Both the position numbers and the translations under genes were made by a program. Positions 23,352 through 32,356 of a stretch of DNA of 33,128 nt are shown in pieces; within the stretch, counting starts at the first letter, position 1; the number at the start of each line of letters is the position of its first letter. Below the pieces are notes generated by a model. It was not told the DNA's origin and made no database searches. It was given only the letters and a program-made list of their open reading frames with translations. The stretch comes from Conidiobolus incongruus B7586 (taxonomy: Eukaryota; Entomophthoromycota; Entomophthoromycetes; Entomophthorales; Conidiobolaceae), in contig JNEM01016854.1 of the NCBI GenBank assembly GCA_000697335.1, positions 1 to 33,128 on the forward strand. The letters are read 5' to 3'.

Positions 23352-24305
23352 TTAGTAAATTTCATTTTCCTGGTGAATAGCTACGTTTTTAGATGAAAAT
23401 TTGGCTAAAATGGGATAAGTTTGTAATAATGATATTTTGACAGATTCATGAAATTGGATCAATAATATACTGTTGATAATAGGGTTCCAATTTAATAAAA
23501 TTATTGAAATGAAATCTGCAACTGTAGAGCGAGGAACTCCGGTTATAATTTCTATCAATGTATTGACAGTTTCTAATCCATTCGTTCCCGAGTATAACAT
23601 TAAAAGTAGCATTACTTTAAATATTACTCGATTAGCTTGATGTAAAGCCTGTTCTTTGTCTATATTTAAATTGCGAATCTCCTTCCAAGCTCTTCTCCTC
23701 TGGGTAATTGAAATTCCAATATATGAATAGATAGTGGCTAAAATACTCAAGCTAATTATTATGAAATATGAATATAAAGTAATCATTCCAGTTAAAGTTT
23801 GAGGACTTGACATACAGTATATTCCTATTCCTGCCAATCGAATATCATCAATCGCTATTGAAATTAAGTTGATTGTAATAATATATAAAAATTCAAAAAT
23901 CATTATCGCTACCCAAATTTTACTAGATAGTGATATTCCATGGATAATTAATAATCCCCTTTCCAAGCTCATTAATCCAACGTAAACAATAGATAAATAA
24001 GTACTACAAATATAGAGCAAATCATTTATATCACAGAACCATTGGTGAGTAGGTAAATATTTCGGATTGAAAAATGAGGCTAACCCGATAGTTATAAAAC
24101 TTAAAGCGTTTATAAAATCGAAAATCAAGATACCCAAGGATATTTTCAAATGAGCTTTGGTAGGTTTACGAAATAACTTCAAACTCGATATCAGTAGCAA
24201 TAAAGTGATAGGTACGGCGAAAACACCATAAATGAAAAATAAAACTGAGGTCGGTTTCCATAGTTTTGACTTATGTTGAAATAGTTTATAGTTATCACTT
24301 TTCAT
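23352..24305 (-). CDS. Seven-helix receptor, rhodopsin-like (family A GPCR-like)
   Basis: Intronless, 317 residues. Seven hydrophobic segments are visible near 19-42, 52-77, 92-117, 128-153, 170-200, 224-245 and 262-285. Family A landmarks include Cys91 before helix 3 and Cys164 in the second outer loop (the usual disulfide pair). LERG (114-117) ends helix 3 where ERY/DRY is typical, and NPIIN (274-278) in helix 7 stands where NPxxY is typical. The loop between helices 5 and 6 is basic (QRRRAWKEI), as in G-protein-contacting loops. It probably acts in the plasma membrane; no ligand can be named. The DRY and NPxxY motifs lack their Tyr, so signalling may differ. Such receptors are known to be numerous in Conidiobolus-like fungi. 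The ATG at 24303-24305 begins a short tail before helix 1. Confidence 0.82.
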   Translation of the reverse strand: MKSDNYKLFQHKSKLWKPTSVLFFIYGVFAVPITLLLLISSLKLFRKPTKAHLKISLGILIFDFINALSFITIGLASFFNPKYLPTHQWFCDINDLLYICSTYLSIVYVGLMSLERGLLIIHGISLSSKIWVAIMIFEFLYIITINLISIAIDDIRLAGIGIYCMSSPQTLTGMITLYSYFIIISLSILATIYSYIGISITQRRRAWKEIRNLNIDKEQALHQANRVIFKVMLLLMLYSGTNGLETVNTLIEIITGVPRSTVADFISIILLNWNPIINSILLIQFHESVKISLLQTYPILAKFSSKNVAIHQENEIY

Positions 24306-24574
24306 TTTGAATACTACTCGTTTTCTATTACTAGCAGTAAAATATGAATAAATTCACTTCAAATTTCCTTTTTATAAATCTCTGTAATATATCTCTTGTT
24401 TTAAAACCGAGTTTCGAAATGAAATTTATACTGACATCACCATTTTGATAATTATTTAATTCCATAACTATTCATAAAGATTAGATTTGTAAACACTTTG
24501 AAATTTTAGTATTCAGTTTATTTTATTAGTTAATAATTGTCACCAACCGAGTGACTGACCGAAATTGTTTTCAC

Positions 24575-25010
24575 AAGTCCCTCGAATAGGTGACTACCAT
24601 CGAGTGAGTTCCCATGCTTGGTTCCGAACAACCACTCGCACGAGATCCAATCTAACCTCTTCAAGTATGAGTCTGCTGAGGACTATAAAAAACTTATATA
24701 AGTTCACTAATAAAACATGCCAAATTGGTTGCTATCAAATTGGACAACCAGCGACTGTTTGATTCATTTAATTTGAAACGTGTTATTTTGGTTAAGTTGA
24801 TCCGGACACAATGCCCGATTTAGCTCTAGCAGATCCTAAAGTAATTCCATACGATGAAGTGGTCAGGGTTCGTTTGGCTGCCCAGCTTGTAGCTGCTGCT
24901 TCCCATATGGCGCGAAATGTGCTCACCTATTTGGGAACTCTGTTCATCAAAACAGTAATTGTAATCGGACTCTCTTTGTTACTTGTGCCAACAATACTAA
25001 TTAAAATGTT
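24575..25010 (+). pseudogene. Unclassified gene relic or fragment, GC-richer island
   Basis: A stretch of about 430 bp is clearly GC-richer than its surroundings. It has protein-like reading potential in more than one plus-strand frame, so it looks broken in roughly two places. The last open part begins MPDLALADPKVIPYDE at 24811 and ends in a strongly hydrophobic segment (LFIKTVIVIGLSLLLVPTIL). After about 25000 the composition falls back to AT-rich spacer, although that frame stays open to 25212. I do not recognise the family. It could be a relic of a host gene or of a mobile element, or a real gene with introns that I have not resolved. A small membrane protein starting at 24811 is an alternative. 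Confidence 0.4.
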
Positions 25011-25822
25011 TTATCATTATTATTATACTTTATTGGTCAATTTAACGCAATATACATTTTTATTTATTGATTTTAATACAATTGAAACTTTAAGTGAAAC
25101 TTTGACTTTTTCAAAAGAAAATAAATTTAAATATCAAATAAAATGTGAGTATATCTATTTATTAAAAATGATATTATTTAACCAAAATTTCAAAAACCTA
25201 ATAATAAATTAAAAATAGTATTAATAATATTCAATAGTAATTTACATTTATAATTCAAATATACTCCTTTGAGAGAATATAGTTTTATAGATGTATTATA
25301 AAAAATAGAGAAAAAGTGTATAATATCCAAAGCAATTGTTTTTAACTAAAAAAATGATTAAAATCTATTTACACATAATAAATGATACTTTAGGAAAGAG
25401 TTATCTGATCAATTATAAAAATGCTTAATAGGTTTTGATTAGGCAAAAATTTTATGTATCAGAAATTTAATTATTCTCGATGTGTTCACTAGGCATAAAT
25501 ACTGAAGAAATTATATAATATAAATTGAAGCAATATTGTCTAATTTATAACTTTAAAATTTAGTTCATATATATTGAAGATATCTGATAATATTATTATT
25601 TTGTATTAAATAATATTGATTGTTTTATTTTAATTTATTTTATTCTATGAATCAATTATTTACATATTAAATCAAATAAAATATTATAATTATATTAAGT
25701 ATTTACAAGGTATAATGTTATGTTACGTTTATTAAGTAAAGAAAACAAGGCAAATTAATATATTCATGGATTTCTTATATAATCTAAAATAGGTATTATT
25801 TATATAACTAATATAACTTGAC

Positions 25823-25842
25823 AAAATAAAATAAAATAAAAT
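25823..25842 (+). repeat. Microsatellite (AAAAT)4
   Basis: Four exact units of AAAAT in AT-rich spacer. Confidence 0.9.
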
Positions 25843-27395
25843 AATATATGATTGTTTAACACCAAAAGTGAAGTAAATGCTCTTCCTCTATGATTTATAT
25901 TAAATTTTCTAATTTAAGACTAATTTAATAATATTTTATATTGAGTAAATCAAATAAAATAATATACAAATATTATAACAAGTAATTATATAAAATATTA
26001 AGCTTTTTGCAAAAATATTTATAATTTTGAATATAATAAAAAAATCACAATATTTAATAATTAAACAATATTAGATAAAATATTTATTAATTTAAATGTT
26101 TTTATCATTTAGTCCAATTAATTCTAATTTAAAATTATTCAATTTTAGATTCAATATTTTTAAAATTTTGAAATATAATTATACTAATAGCAATGGTAAC
26201 TAGATATTTGAATTATGAATTTATTTTCTTATTAATTAATTAACCTTGATTTGAAAAATCATTCTCAATTATGGACTTAACCAAATTAAGTAATTCTTAG
26301 ATCAAACAATAGCAAACGAGTCATGACTTCATTGCTACTTTGAATTAATGATAAATTTAATATAAATTCTATCTATATCAAATTTAATTAAAAACAAATA
26401 TAAATCAATGAATATTATAGTTGGAGTTTGATAAATAGTTTTCCAGATATAGTGAGTTAAATGATTTTCAATGTAAAATATTGTTTCAATTAACATATAT
26501 TGTTTGTAATAATAAATTTTATGGATTTCTATTAAATTAATGAAATTGAATAAGAACCAAATATAATTTTGGAAATATATTAGCGTTATGAAAAAACTAA
26601 TTATATTCAATTCTTATTTACCAATAAGTTTTGTAGAATTATTTACTATAGATAATTTTTATTTTAAAAAAAATAAATTTTGATACAAATTAATCAAAGT
26701 TATCTCAATATTAATTTTTTAAATATATAATAAAATCAAAAAATAACTATATAAGTTTCGAAATAGATATTTTTTAATATATATTAAATATTATCATGTT
26801 TTTTATTATATGACAAATACATTTGATTTTCAAATTTTAATTATCATTTATAATAAATTTATATCAATATTTCAAATTACATAATGAATTAATTATCAAT
26901 ATAATTAAAAATAGGTCTAAAGTTACAATTATAAATATATCTATAATCAATGGTATTTAATAATCTAATAGATGATATATTAGTTTTCTTAAAATAATTA
27001 GTTAATAAAAAATTATAGAAATTAATAATAAATATCTATTATTCAATATAGTCTTTAATTTTATTTTATATTCAATTATTCGATTATATAACTGAATTTA
27101 AATAAAATAAGAATTTATTTAAAATAAATATATAAATATACCAATATAACAATATATATGATGTAATTAAATTTTTTTGATTTGAATATAATATAAATAG
27201 ATCTGGTATTTAATGAATTGAATTTTTTTTCTGAGTTGACTATATTTATAAATATTAATTATATTGATTTAGAGAAATTAAAATACCAAATTAAAATTAA
27301 CTATATTCTAGTTTATATTTAATATATTATGAACTGAGTTATATATAATTGTTGATGTTTATTATATTATACTTTATTGAGTTGACATAAAAATA

Positions 27396-27414
27396 ATATA
27401 TATATATATATATA
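27396..27414. repeat. Microsatellite (AT)n
   Basis: Uninterrupted alternating A and T for 19 bases. Confidence 0.9.
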
Positions 27415-27890
27415 ATTTATAATGAGAATAAATAAATAAAAAGAATAAGACTTGAGGAATTAGGTTGCCATATTATATATATAACACAATATTTACATTT
27501 CACCAAACATTCGAGGTATTGGAATTTTGGCAGAATATATTTTGAATTTAGATTTTAAAAAATCCCTAAAAAGGATTACTAATAACCCAGTATTAACAAT
27601 GTGTTGATAATATGTTATATTGTGAATAATCTGAGCTAAAGTAAGTATTTTCAGCATGAAACATCATTATATCTTTACCCGATAAAAGTATTAAAATCAT
27701 CAATAATTTTCATTTGTGCAATAATATTAGAATATATACAATTATTATCTCATTGGAATTATGTATTCAAAAACACTATTATCTTTTAATGTTTCTCTGA
27801 AAAGATTAATTTTTTTTGAATATTTCACATTTTTAAAGTACTTTCAATTCTAATAACTAAGTCTAAAAATCCATGCATGAAACATAATTT

Positions 27891-28110
27891 GCTCTTGTAA
27901 ACCGAAAACGCTAGATCAATTTGTATGAAAAATTGTAAAAAATCGTGCAAGAACAGGATCGCAGTTTCAGAACGATCACTAGTAAGGTGCCGAAGTAGAA
28001 TCAATAAACCATTATGAGTTTAAAAATGAAGGACCAGAGAATGTAGGATTTGCTACTGAGGTCAATTGAATCAGCCATCAAAAAGGTATTGCTGCTTAAA
28101 TCTGAATTAA
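27891..28110. other. GC-richer island without recognisable product
   Basis: About 220 bp with more balanced composition than the flanks. It starts near GTAAACCGAAAACGCTAG and ends near CATCAAAAAGGTATTGCTGC. A short plus-strand frame starting at 28015 (ATGAGTTTAAAAATG) is stopped after ten codons. Beyond that stop the same frame stays open as an amphipathic-looking stretch, DLLLRSIESAIKKV. It may be a gene relic or a non-coding RNA. I recognise no family or secondary structure that decides it. Confidence 0.3.
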
Positions 28111-28605
28111 ATTCATATTGACGTATATGTAGTTTGAAATATAATTAATAGATATTACTTATTTAGAATATAAATTAATCATTGATATAAAAATCATTCA
28201 AAAAACGATTACAAATAATTAAATTTTACAAATCAAATATAAATCGCAAAATTCTTATAAAATAATAAAATCAAAATAATCATTCAATAAAACTAATAAA
28301 AATGATAAAAATAAATTACTTGATTTATGTAAAAGAGAGAAATAATGATTAATAAATTACAAAATTGAAAATATACGCAAACTTTATCATAGTAAAAATC
28401 AATTTCCCATATCATTTTTTTCACTGTGGAATTAAATATATCTTTTCCTAGATGTTTCAATATATTCCATAGAATTTTAAATATAGTTATATTATTGAAC
28501 CAGGTTTGATATATAATAATCTACATTTTGACAAATTTTAACATTAATTTTGTTTTGATTATCATGAAATTCAGAATCCTAATCGATATTAGGAATTAAT
28601 TTCAG

Positions 28606-28677
28606 GGTCTTATGGTGTAATGGTCAGTACCCAGGATTCTGATTCCAGTAATCTGAGTTCGATTCTCAGTGAGACCT
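28606..28677 (+). tRNA. tRNA-Gln(CUG): tRNA-Gln (anticodon CUG)
   Basis: Seventy-two bases fold as a cloverleaf. The acceptor is GGTCTTA/TGAGACC with one G-T pair. The D arm is GTGT/GTAC and the anticodon stem CAGGA/TCCAG encloses loop TTCTGAT. The T arm is CTGAG/CTCAG with loop TTCGATT, and T is the discriminator base. No intron and no encoded CCA, as usual in eukaryotes. The internal A box (TGGTGTAATGG) and B box (AGTTCGATTC) are present. The anticodon stem has one A28:A42 mismatch. T-runs at 28697-28700 and 28711-28715 can end Pol III transcription. It converges on the F-box gene, whose stop codon is 40 bp beyond the tRNA. Confidence 0.93.
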
Positions 28678-28696
28678 TGTATAATTTATTTAAATC

Positions 28697-28715
28697 TTTT
28701 ATTGAGTTTGTTTTT
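28697..28715 (+). terminator. Pol III T-run terminators for tRNA-Gln
   Basis: TTTT at 28697-28700 and TTTTT at 28711-28715 follow the tRNA by 20 and 34 bases. Runs of four or more T on the coding strand are the normal Pol III stop signal. Confidence 0.6.
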
Positions 28716-28717
28716 AA

Positions 28718-30013
28718 TCAAATTTTATAACAGTGAATAGCATTTTGAAAATTCAAAATTTTCCAATTTTCCCATGAACTATTTAGTGTTAGATTTGGTT
28801 GAGTTGCTTTGCTTTTCTTGGAATAGACTGATACTTTCTCTAGTTTGAGACATTGGTTAAATTGGTTTAAATCGATGCAGAATGTATTAGTATATAGGGT
28901 TATCACTTTGACAGATGGTGAAATGAGGTCGAGAGTGTGATGCGTTCCAGTATTCCGAAGAGTTAGTTGTTCGAGACTATGCAAAGACTTAATAATTTGG
29001 GTGAGAGATGATGCAAGCGATGGAGCATATTCAATATCTAGATGAGATATGTGAGGACAGTTGTAACATATTTTTTCAACTATATCAATACTCTCCAATT
29101 TTATATGTTTAAATTTCAATCGATTCACTCCATATAGTTTTGGAATAGTCATAATTTCCCAAATATTGTTAAAGATACAATTATCCAAAGTTAAACCACT
29201 TAAATTCATCATGTATTTGATTATATCCAAGCTAGATTGATTTAATAGGGAGCTACCAGTGTGTAAGTATTGAATTTGGGGATTTTTGGATATAAAATTA
29301 TTTAATACTTGTGAGTATTGATTGCGATTATCAACGAGTATTAATTTTTCGAGGGATGGGAGATGCTGATTAGACGTGGCTATGGGACTGTGGAAATCGT
29401 ATTCAATGGGAGGTTGGTGGGTGTAGGATCCCATCGGAAGTCTTGTTACTTGGCTATAATCGACCCATCGACATTTATTGATATATAGAGATTTTAACGT
29501 TGCTGGGAGTTGAATAGGATGCTCGGATTTATCGTGTCCTAAATACGTCAACGTCATCTTTTTTATCCTCAAGTGCTCGACACATTTCGAATTAGTTAAA
29601 ATGAGATTGAACCTAGTCAAAGAAATAATCATATTATAAAATGACAAATTTGTAATATTATGAAAATTGATATGGTTTAAATTAATATATTGATCAATAT
29701 CATTCCCAACGAAATATAATTCTTCAATAAATTCATTGTATTGGTTAAAGTATCTCAATAAATTCGTATTAAATATAAAATGTTTAGTATTATCCCCGGT
29801 CAACTTATTATCCGAACATAGTTTTAATTGATATTGTAAATATTGTGATATATTTAGCCTTTTGAAAATGTGATATTTTAACTTTAGTCTGATGAATTTA
29901 CATACTTGACCTAATACTAATATATCTTTAATTTTTAAATAATACAATATTGTTTCAAAAGTTAATATATGTGACCAGTCTTTTGTTTTTTCTTTTGATT
30001 GAATTGAATTCAT
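28718..30013 (-). CDS. F-box/leucine-rich-repeat-like protein
   Basis: Intronless, 431 residues. The N-terminal 13-53 (DWSHILTFETILYYLKIKD, then QVCKFIRLKLKYHIFKRLNI) fits a divergent F-box, which would bind Skp1 in an SCF ubiquitin ligase. The rest shows irregular leucine-rich repeats, for example LPSLEKLILVDN, MNLSGLTLDNC, CPHISHLDIEYAPSLA and LHSLEQLTLRNTG, suited to binding a substrate. The usual LP at the start of an F-box is replaced by LT, so the F-box call is moderate. The start is the first ATG; upstream is AT-rich spacer. The substrate is unknown. The gene is divergent from the Cdc73-like gene and convergent with tRNA-Gln. Confidence 0.7.
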   Translation of the reverse strand: MNSIQSKEKTKDWSHILTFETILYYLKIKDILVLGQVCKFIRLKLKYHIFKRLNISQYLQYQLKLCSDNKLTGDNTKHFIFNTNLLRYFNQYNEFIEELYFVGNDIDQYINLNHINFHNITNLSFYNMIISLTRFNLILTNSKCVEHLRIKKMTLTYLGHDKSEHPIQLPATLKSLYINKCRWVDYSQVTRLPMGSYTHQPPIEYDFHSPIATSNQHLPSLEKLILVDNRNQYSQVLNNFISKNPQIQYLHTGSSLLNQSSLDIIKYMMNLSGLTLDNCIFNNIWEIMTIPKLYGVNRLKFKHIKLESIDIVEKICYNCPHISHLDIEYAPSLASSLTQIIKSLHSLEQLTLRNTGTHHTLDLISPSVKVITLYTNTFCIDLNQFNQCLKLEKVSVYSKKSKATQPNLTLNSSWENWKILNFQNAIHCYKI

Positions 30014-31019
30014 TTATAATTTTAATTGAATCAATCCTTGAACTTTAATAAATTTGATATAGACATCTCATTTATATGAATTATGGGTTACGTATTCGTC
30101 ATGATTTCATTCATTTTCAATTTACAAGTCAACTGACAGACCCTTATTGACCAAAGACGGAAATCACCAAAATTGAATAAATTATATTGAAATACTGAAA
30201 ATATTCAATTTAAATCAGTTTAATAATACAATAAAATAACTTAAGTTATTGAGAAATATTTAATGTTATAAATCAATAATAGACTATCTTTATTATATAA
30301 AATAAGTAAACTTAGAAAAATCAATGAAATAAAATAAAATAATTAATATTTCAATTTTTTCATTCTCAAATTTCAATTAACTTCTAAATTATACCATTAT
30401 ATTTAATATAATGAAAAATTCTAAAAGTTTGATTATATTAATTATTTATGATTAAATTATACTAAAATTTTATTATAGAATCTAAATTGTTTCTAAAATA
30501 TTATTATTGAGTTTAATTCTTTTTTAATCAATTTTGAAATTTAAGATTATTAATTTATGATAATAACTATGTATAAATAAAATTTATAAAATTATTTTTA
30601 ATTAGATTATAATTAAAATAATAGTATTCATTAACGGAAAACTTATAATTTCATATTACTTAAAACGAATAATATATTTAACATATAGTGAAAAGATTCA
30701 ATAGAAATGACTAAGTGAATATGATTGATTTATTTATCTGAATTTGATTAATTAATAATATTAATTAAAATATTCTCAGATAATTAATGAATATTTTTGT
30801 TTTAAAGATCAATACTTTAATATATTATTTTTATCAATAATTAAATAACTTGGTTATTATTGGTGAACGAATAAGAATTTAATATCAAAAGATTATCCCA
30901 TAATAATACGCTGAGAGAAAAATGAAGGATAAATTGAATTTCTCAAAAATGATAAATTGATAATGTAAAAATTAAATAATATAAAATAAATAAAAAGAAA
31001 GTATTAAAAGAATTAAAGT
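30014..31019. other. Shared upstream region of two divergent genes
   Basis: About 1 kb of AT-rich DNA between the F-box and Cdc73-like start codons. It must contain both promoters. A GC-richer patch at about 30080-30170 lies next to the F-box start. I see no distinct regulatory motif. Confidence 0.55.
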
Positions 31020-32102
31020 ATGGAAGAAATTAATGTATTAAAAAAGATTTTAATTGCTAAAGAAAATTCTTCAGAGGTTCCTTACAAATTATTTCAAGAT
31101 GATCAACCAACCGATTCCATTTCCAATGCTACCCATTTAGAATTTAATGGTACAAAATACGATTTGGATCAATTAGTTTACCCATTAAAGGAATCTGGAG
31201 ATGACCCAAAGCATAGTTTAAAGACTTTACTATTTTTGCTAAGCCAGGAATGGGAAGGTTTTGGCGGTTACTTGACACAGTGTCTTACTAATGGCATTTC
31301 ATCATTGGGTCTTTTAGAATTTCAGCCCACTTTGAGCTACTTTCAATCGCTGAAGGATGAACCTGTAGAAACCGAAGCAGTCCCAGACGAACCCAATCAA
31401 AAGAAATTTAAGAGCTCAATGGACGCTTTGGATCCCGCTGACCAATTCTTGAGTACAGTTTTTAAAAATGAGATGGCATTGCCTATTCCCGATAATGTTA
31501 GTGAATTTACGGGAGTTCAATCTTACCATTGGGTAGTTGACTTGATTGACAAATCTCTGCAGAAGCAGCCTACTAGTCCAGAGTCGGAAGAAGAGTCTGA
31601 TCATAGGGCTGGCCAAAATACTCCAGATCAATTGACTACCACACCAACTGATACCAAGACCTTACCAATTATTCTACTTTCTTCCAATTCTAGTGCGCTC
31701 GTCAATCTCAACAACGTTGTATCATTCTTATCCACTGGTAAATTATCATCCAATTCACCCAGCACTGGGCCCAACACATCACCACTCATCGCAAATCTAA
31801 CACACCCTTCGACGGGCCAAACCCAACAGTATCGCATTATTCCTATGGCCGACTGGAACCCTGTCAACTCCAAAGAAGAGCAGAAGGTGCGCCTTCTCCT
31901 GACGAGCATCTCTGACGACATTAACGAACTTGGCTGGAAGGGCAAATATCCCTGTGTGATCGTATACGACAAATTTCAAGATCGACCACCCTTCTGGCAC
32001 GCATTGGCAACCGATGAAGAAATCTTCAAATTAGAAATTGACCAAGATGACAATTTAGATCAATTGAAAATGATGTGGGAATTTGAAAAAGTTAAAATCT
32101 AA
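31020..32102 (+). CDS. Cdc73-like Paf1-complex subunit (parafibromin family), divergent
   Basis: Intronless, 360 residues, close in length to the fission yeast protein. Cdc73 belongs to the Paf1 complex, which travels with RNA polymerase II and supports elongation and histone modification in the nucleus. The N-terminal third resembles the Cdc73 N domain: a short helix, KLFQDDQPTDSISNATHL, EFNGTKYDLD, then SLKTLLFLLSQEWEGFGGY. A low-complexity acidic and Ser/Thr/Pro linker follows (about 183-214), then LPIILLSSNSSALVNLNNV (215-233), like the start of the Ras-like C domain (PIIIVPxxxxSLIxLxNVxxFL). The last 90 residues are weakly similar to the family; the usual WQFKGW-type box is not obvious. 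It is therefore a divergent Cdc73 or a related protein. The start is the first ATG after an A-rich leader. Confidence 0.65.
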   Translation: MEEINVLKKILIAKENSSEVPYKLFQDDQPTDSISNATHLEFNGTKYDLDQLVYPLKESGDDPKHSLKTLLFLLSQEWEGFGGYLTQCLTNGISSLGLLEFQPTLSYFQSLKDEPVETEAVPDEPNQKKFKSSMDALDPADQFLSTVFKNEMALPIPDNVSEFTGVQSYHWVVDLIDKSLQKQPTSPESEEESDHRAGQNTPDQLTTTPTDTKTLPIILLSSNSSALVNLNNVVSFLSTGKLSSNSPSTGPNTSPLIANLTHPSTGQTQQYRIIPMADWNPVNSKEEQKVRLLLTSISDDINELGWKGKYPCVIVYDKFQDRPPFWHALATDEEIFKLEIDQDDNLDQLKMMWEFEKVKI

Positions 32103-32356
32103 TTATTTCTTTAAAGTTATTGCATTTCAATCACACATTAGCACATAGTCATATTTTTACTATCTGCATTGTGAATCTCATCAGGTTATCTTATTTATTA
32201 ACCTAAAATCAATTTATATCAATTTCATCATCATTTTTTACTAATTGTTATTAATAATTATATTATTGTTTCAATAAATTTTACCAAAATATATTATATA
32301 TAATTTAATTATTATCAATCTTCCAATTTTATTGTTTTTTAATAATTTATTTTGGT
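32103..32356. other. Cdc73-like gene 3' flank
   Basis: About 250 bp of AT-rich DNA between the stop codon and the candidate transposon end. It includes the likely 3' UTR. No other feature is seen. Confidence 0.5.

Larger units (their letters stand above)
25011..27890. other. AT-rich intergenic region
   Basis: Nearly 2.9 kb of very AT-rich DNA with simple repeats: four AAAAT units at 25823-25842 and an (AT)n run at 27396-27414. Short open frames here, such as one of 91 codons at 26335-26610 on the minus strand, have only AT-driven amino acids (Ile, Phe, Tyr, Asn, Lys), and I do not call them genes. Confidence 0.6.

Noticed and set aside
24811-25212. A confident 133-residue membrane protein
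   Set aside because: The second half is spacer-like in composition and the first half looks like a piece of a larger broken reading region, so it is reported as a relic.
26335-26610. Open frame of 91 codons on the minus strand
   Set aside because: Composition is driven by AT-rich spacer (Ile, Tyr, Phe, Asn, Lys); no motif, no GC rise, no neighbours that support a gene.
31416-32000. Minus-strand open frames across the Cdc73-like gene
   Set aside because: They are shadows of the plus-strand coding sequence and show no motif.
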